From Flagellimonas okinawensis (GTDB lineage: Bacteria > Bacteroidota > Bacteroidia > Flavobacteriales > Flavobacteriaceae), in NCBI RefSeq assembly GCF_029194005.1, contig NZ_JARFVA010000011.1:1-64000 (forward strand): a stretch of DNA of 64,000 nt. Reading direction: 5' to 3'. Position numbers and translations under genes: made by a program. Below the pieces are notes generated by a model. The model was not told where the DNA came from and made no database searches. It saw nothing but the letters and a program-made list of their open reading frames with translations. Below, piece by piece: positions 61,184-64,000 of this stretch. Each line of letters begins with the position of its first letter. The stretch's first letter is position 1.

Positions 61184-62584
61184 ATGAAAAACGACAATCC
61201 AAACAAGAGAAGAAAATTTTTGCGCCAGATAGGGGCGACCACCCTGGTGTCAGCTGCGACACCCTTTGCATCCTTTGCAGCACAGGAAAAAGCGGAAGAG
61301 CGGATACTACGATATGACCGGGAGTTTGCCAATAACGACAAGGTACGCATCGGGGTTATCGGCTATGGTGTCCAAGGACACTTCGACCTCAACACCGCCC
61401 TGCGCGTACCCGGGGTGGAACTCGCGGGTATCTGCGACCTATATCAAGGAAGATTGGTAAACGCACAGGAACAATATGGGAAGGAACTGTACGTGACCAG
61501 AAATTACAAGGACCTCTTGGACCGGGACGATATTGATGCGGTGCTGATCTGCACCACGGATGTATGGCACTCCAAAATCACACTGGATGCCTTGGCAAAG
61601 GGCAAGCACGTGTACTTGGAAAAACCCATGATGCACAAGATCGAAGAGGGCTACCCCATCATGGAGGCCGCCAAAAAATCCGGTCAGGTTCTCCAAGTGG
61701 GAAGCCAAAGGGTGAGCAGTGTGGGATATGCCAAAGCCAAGGAACTATTGGCCGCAGGTGAGATCGGTGAGCTCAATATGGTGCAAGCAGCTTGGGACCG
61801 TCAAAGTTCGATCGGGGCCTGGGAATATACCATTCCGGACGACGCCAGTGCCGAGACCACTGACTGGGAAACCTTTATTGAGGTAACGGACAAAATGGCC
61901 TTTGATGCCAAAAAATTCTTCTGGTGGCGGGCATTCAGTGAATTTGGAACAGGGGTGGCAGGTGACCTGTACATCCATTTATTGAGCGGTACGCACTTTA
62001 TCACCAATTCCAAAGGACCCAATGATATCTACAGTACTGGACAGTTCAGTTACTGGAAGGATGGCAGGGATATGCCCGATGTGATGTCCGGGGTCATGCA
62101 ATATCCAAAAAGCGAGGAGCATCCTGCTTTTCAATTGAACCTACGTGTGAATTTTATCAGTGGTACGGGAGGACAGGAGATCATACAATTGATCGGTTCC
62201 GAAGGCACCATTACCATCAACAGAAATGATATTACAGTGGGCTATAGTAAAATGCCAGAGGCACCCGGCTTTGGAGGGTACGATTCTGTGTTCACCTTTC
62301 CCGAGGAGATGCAGGACCGCATGAAAGCGGCCTACGATAAAAAATGGAGTGAAGCACAACAAAAAAGACATCCCAAGGGGGATGTGATTTATAAAGCCCC
62401 GGAGGGCTATAGCGACCACCTGGATCATTTTACCAATTTCTTTGATGCCATCCGGTCTGGAAAGACGGTTATAGAGGATGCCGAATTTGGTTTTAGGGCT
62501 GCGGCTCCCGCTTTGGCCTGTAACACCAGTTACTTTGAAAAAAAGATCATGACATGGGATCCCGTTAAGCTCCAATTGGTATAA
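61184..62584 (+). CDS. Gfo/Idh/MocA-family oxidoreductase with Tat signal
   Basis: 466 aa. Tat-type N-terminus NKRRKFLRQIGATTLVSAATPFASFA (about 8-33). Rossmann fold with IGVIGYGVQGHFDL (about 56-69), then VLICTTDVWHSKITLDALAKGKHVYLEKPMMHKIEEG, where EKP carries the usual catalytic-region Lys. The C-terminal domain includes GVAGDLYIHLLSGTHFI and YSDHLDHFTNFFDAIRSGK. Exported sugar-type oxidoreductases of this group act on glycosides or sugar derivatives. Partner of the preceding propeller protein and possibly of the distant isomerase at 5373. Confidence 0.92.
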   Translation: MKNDNPNKRRKFLRQIGATTLVSAATPFASFAAQEKAEERILRYDREFANNDKVRIGVIGYGVQGHFDLNTALRVPGVELAGICDLYQGRLVNAQEQYGKELYVTRNYKDLLDRDDIDAVLICTTDVWHSKITLDALAKGKHVYLEKPMMHKIEEGYPIMEAAKKSGQVLQVGSQRVSSVGYAKAKELLAAGEIGELNMVQAAWDRQSSIGAWEYTIPDDASAETTDWETFIEVTDKMAFDAKKFFWWRAFSEFGTGVAGDLYIHLLSGTHFITNSKGPNDIYSTGQFSYWKDGRDMPDVMSGVMQYPKSEEHPAFQLNLRVNFISGTGGQEIIQLIGSEGTITINRNDITVGYSKMPEAPGFGGYDSVFTFPEEMQDRMKAAYDKKWSEAQQKRHPKGDVIYKAPEGYSDHLDHFTNFFDAIRSGKTVIEDAEFGFRAAAPALACNTSYFEKKIMTWDPVKLQLV

Positions 62585-62702
62585 GGGCACGTTTATCACA
62601 TTAAAGATCAAGGGGACATGGAATATAAGTAAAGGGTATCTTGGATTGTTTTACCCTAACCCCTATCGGCCATTGTCCCCCTTGGATTCAACTCAAGAAT
62701 AT

Positions 62703-62730
62703 AATTTCCCGATAAGCTGGTCGGGAAATT
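62703..62730 (+). terminator. Probable terminator of the propeller-oxidoreductase operon
   Basis: AATTTCCCGA (62703-62712), loop TAAGCTGG, TCGGGAAATT (62721-62730): perfect 10-bp stem followed by TATTTATT. It lies 119 bp after the oxidoreductase stop and just ahead of the arsR promoter. Confidence 0.65.
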
Positions 62731-62740
62731 TATTTATTGA

Positions 62741-62748
62741 TACATTTG
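62741..62748 (+). promoter_or_regulatory. Promoter -7 element of the ArsR gene
   Basis: TACATTTG, perfect TAnnTTTG, 18 bp before the ATG at 62767. No TTG at the expected -33. The short leader leaves room for repressor binding over the start region. Confidence 0.5.
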
Positions 62749-62766
62749 CATGTTTCAATATATCAA

Positions 62767-63042
62767 ATGATTTTGGACCTAAAACACATCGAAAAGATTT
62801 CAAAGGCCCTTGGCGATGTCAACCGCCTGAGCATATTGAAGGCCATCCAGTCCTGTGATGGCAAACTGGAGTGCAGTACGATCACCGCATCCTTGAACCT
62901 ATCACAGCCCTCGGTAAGCCACCACATCAAAAAATTGGTGGATGCCGAATTGATAGAGCCGCAAAAGGAAGGTCGCTTCTATTTTTATTCCCTAAACGAG
63001 GAGGTTATGGAAAGCTATCTGGAATCCTTGAAAAAATTGTGA
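62767..63042 (+). CDS. ArsR/SmtB-family regulator
   Basis: 91 aa from the ATG at 62767 (a TTG at 62737 would run through the promoter). Winged helix: KHIEKISKALGDVNRLSILKAI, recognition helix LNLSQPSVSHHIKKLVDAELI, beta-wing EPQKEGRFYFYSLNEE. CDGKLECS holds two cysteines at the position before the recognition region, but a full metal site (ELCVCDL in ArsR) is absent, so the signal is open. Located 36 bp before the flavin oxidoreductase gene and probably regulates it. Confidence 0.9.
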   Translation: MILDLKHIEKISKALGDVNRLSILKAIQSCDGKLECSTITASLNLSQPSVSHHIKKLVDAELIEPQKEGRFYFYSLNEEVMESYLESLKKL

Positions 63043-63078
63043 TTTTTATTTCTTGAATATATCGATACATATAAATAT

Positions 63079-64000
63079 ATGAATTCAAAAAAAACAGCTT
63101 ATTCCATACTTGAACTCGCCGTTCTTCCAAAAGATAGCTCTGTTGACCAAGTATATGCCAACACCGTCGCCCTGGCACAAAGGGCGGAATCCCTGGGTTA
63201 CAGCCGCATGTGGTTTGCTGAACACCATAACATGCCGGCCATTACCAGTAGTGCCCCTGACCTTTTGATCGGCCATGTGGCTCAACAGACCAAAACCATA
63301 CGTTTGGGTTCCGGGGGCGTAATGCTCCCCAACCACTCCCCTTTTATCGTCGCAGAAAGGTTCGGGACACTCGCAAATCTTTTTCCGGGGCGTATCGACC
63401 TGGGCCTGGGAAGGGCACCGGGTACGGACCAGCCCACAGCGAAGGCCATCAATCCCGGATTTATAGAGGCTACCCACTCCTTTCCCAACGATATTGAAAA
63501 AATACAGACCTATTTTTCCAAGGCCAATCGAACCTCAAAGGTTCGGGTACCCTTGGCCGAAGGGGTTGACGTTCCCATTTATATTTTGGGCTCCAGTACC
63601 AGTAGTGCGCGGCTTGCGGCCCAAAAAGGGTTACCCTATGCCTTTGCGAGTCATTTTGCGACTGCTCAGCTGTTCAATGCCCTGGAGATATACCGGGACC
63701 AGTTTCAGCCCTCCGAAGTGTTGGAAAAGCCTTATGTCATCGCGGGAATCAATGCCATTGTTTCGGAGACTGATGAGGAAGCGGAACGCTTATATACTTC
63801 TGGCCTCCGTATGGTCATCAACATCCTATCGGGAACAACAAGTCAGTACATTGAACCTCCTACCGATATGAGCACGGGTTTAAAAGAAGTACGACAGCAT
63901 CCTGCTATCATGCAGATGACCAGGTATTCTTTTGTTGGGAGCAAAGAAACGGTAAAGGAGCAGGTCAGGGAATTCCTTGAGCTTACCAAGGCCGACGAAC
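63079..64000 (+). CDS. LLM-class flavin-dependent oxidoreductase, cut by the window end
   Basis: The first 307 codons are present and the frame is open to the window edge. Luciferase-like monooxygenase family, YhbW-like: YSILELAVLPKDSS, LGYSRMWFAEHHNMPAITSSAPDLLIGHVA (the AEHH motif), IRLGSGGVMLPNHSPFIVAERFGTLANLFPGRIDLGLGRAPGTDQPTA, and VPIYILGSSTSSARLAAQKGLPYAFASHF. These enzymes use reduced flavin; substrate unknown. Directly downstream of the ArsR-type regulator, so probably one transcript. Confidence 0.93.
   Translation, partial: MNSKKTAYSILELAVLPKDSSVDQVYANTVALAQRAESLGYSRMWFAEHHNMPAITSSAPDLLIGHVAQQTKTIRLGSGGVMLPNHSPFIVAERFGTLANLFPGRIDLGLGRAPGTDQPTAKAINPGFIEATHSFPNDIEKIQTYFSKANRTSKVRVPLAEGVDVPIYILGSSTSSARLAAQKGLPYAFASHFATAQLFNALEIYRDQFQPSEVLEKPYVIAGINAIVSETDEEAERLYTSGLRMVINILSGTTSQYIEPPTDMSTGLKEVRQHPAIMQMTRYSFVGSKETVKEQVREFLELTKADE

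Noticed and set aside
1..64000. CRISPR arrays, rRNA genes, riboswitches, prophage structural genes
   Set aside because: No regularly spaced repeats, rRNA-like sequence, recognisable riboswitch core or phage structural proteins were seen on reading both strands.

Overview
This window looks like chromosomal DNA of a marine-type Flavobacteriaceae (Bacteroidota; the gene content recalls Muricauda/Flagellimonas, genus not proven). The evidence is: promoter -7 elements of the Bacteroidota form TAnnTTTG, a BfmA/BtgA-type mobilization gene, the TldD/TldE-DUF4159-MoxR-DUF58-BatA cluster typical of the phylum, a NUDIX-type sugar regulator, and paired YceI proteins around an outer-membrane barrel.

Layout. 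(1) 1-5190 is an accessory segment, visibly AT-richer than the rest. It holds a complete IS4-family element, a mobilization gene that stops exactly at the IS edge, a probable transfer/regulatory region with inverted repeats, and a run of small unrecognised membrane proteins. It ends at the 3' side of a tRNA-Arg(TCT) gene, a common integration site. (2) 5.3-9 kb carries a sugar-isomerase-like secreted protein and a YceI-porin-YceI operon. (3) 9.3-14.3 kb carries pyruvate phosphate dikinase, a cation-efflux transporter and a C_GCAxxG redox-type protein. (4) 14.3-25.2 kb is one long minus-strand block: TldD, TldE, DUF4159, MoxR, DUF58, BatA, a DUF4175-like protein and a large membrane protein, with overlapping or touching genes. 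(5) 25.5-46 kb is a dense stress and energy-limitation region: racemase, 1-Cys peroxiredoxin, MBL-rhodanese, alcohol dehydrogenase, cardiolipin synthase, D-lactate-type dehydrogenase, Hsp20 between two related helical proteins, five tandem-domain universal stress proteins, a PAS histidine kinase with a response regulator fused to a CRP/FNR domain, a TerB-like protein, CbpA/CbpM, Upp, an MBL/beta-CASP nuclease and an ATP-cone nuclease. (6) 46-52 kb is a tripartite RND efflux operon. (7) 52.2-56.2 kb is a YbbA/YbbP-type ABC exporter divergent from a TesA-like esterase. (8) 56.3-64 kb holds a second PAS kinase with a receiver protein, a NUDIX regulator divergent from a beta-propeller protein and a Gfo/Idh/MocA oxidoreductase, an ArsR regulator, and a flavin oxidoreductase cut by the window end.

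Main discovery candidate. A 12-bp dyad TGA(T/C)-N4-(A/G)TCA, or a near variant, lies in front of at least ten transcription units between 9 and 43 kb. In nine of them the dyad centre is exactly 33.0 bp from the centre of a TAnnTTTG-like -7 element (two others at 32 and 34). This is the geometry of class II CRP/FNR activation, with the site near -41. The targets are YceI-porin-YceI, ppdK, peroxiredoxin (variant half-sites), cardiolipin synthase, the helical protein-Hsp20-LdhA operon, the universal stress proteins, the TerB-like protein and cbpA-cbpM. Together they look like one energy- or oxygen-limitation survival regulon, and the response regulator-CRP fusion encoded in its middle is the obvious candidate regulator. 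The motif and spacing are read directly from the sequence; the regulator assignment and physiology are inference.
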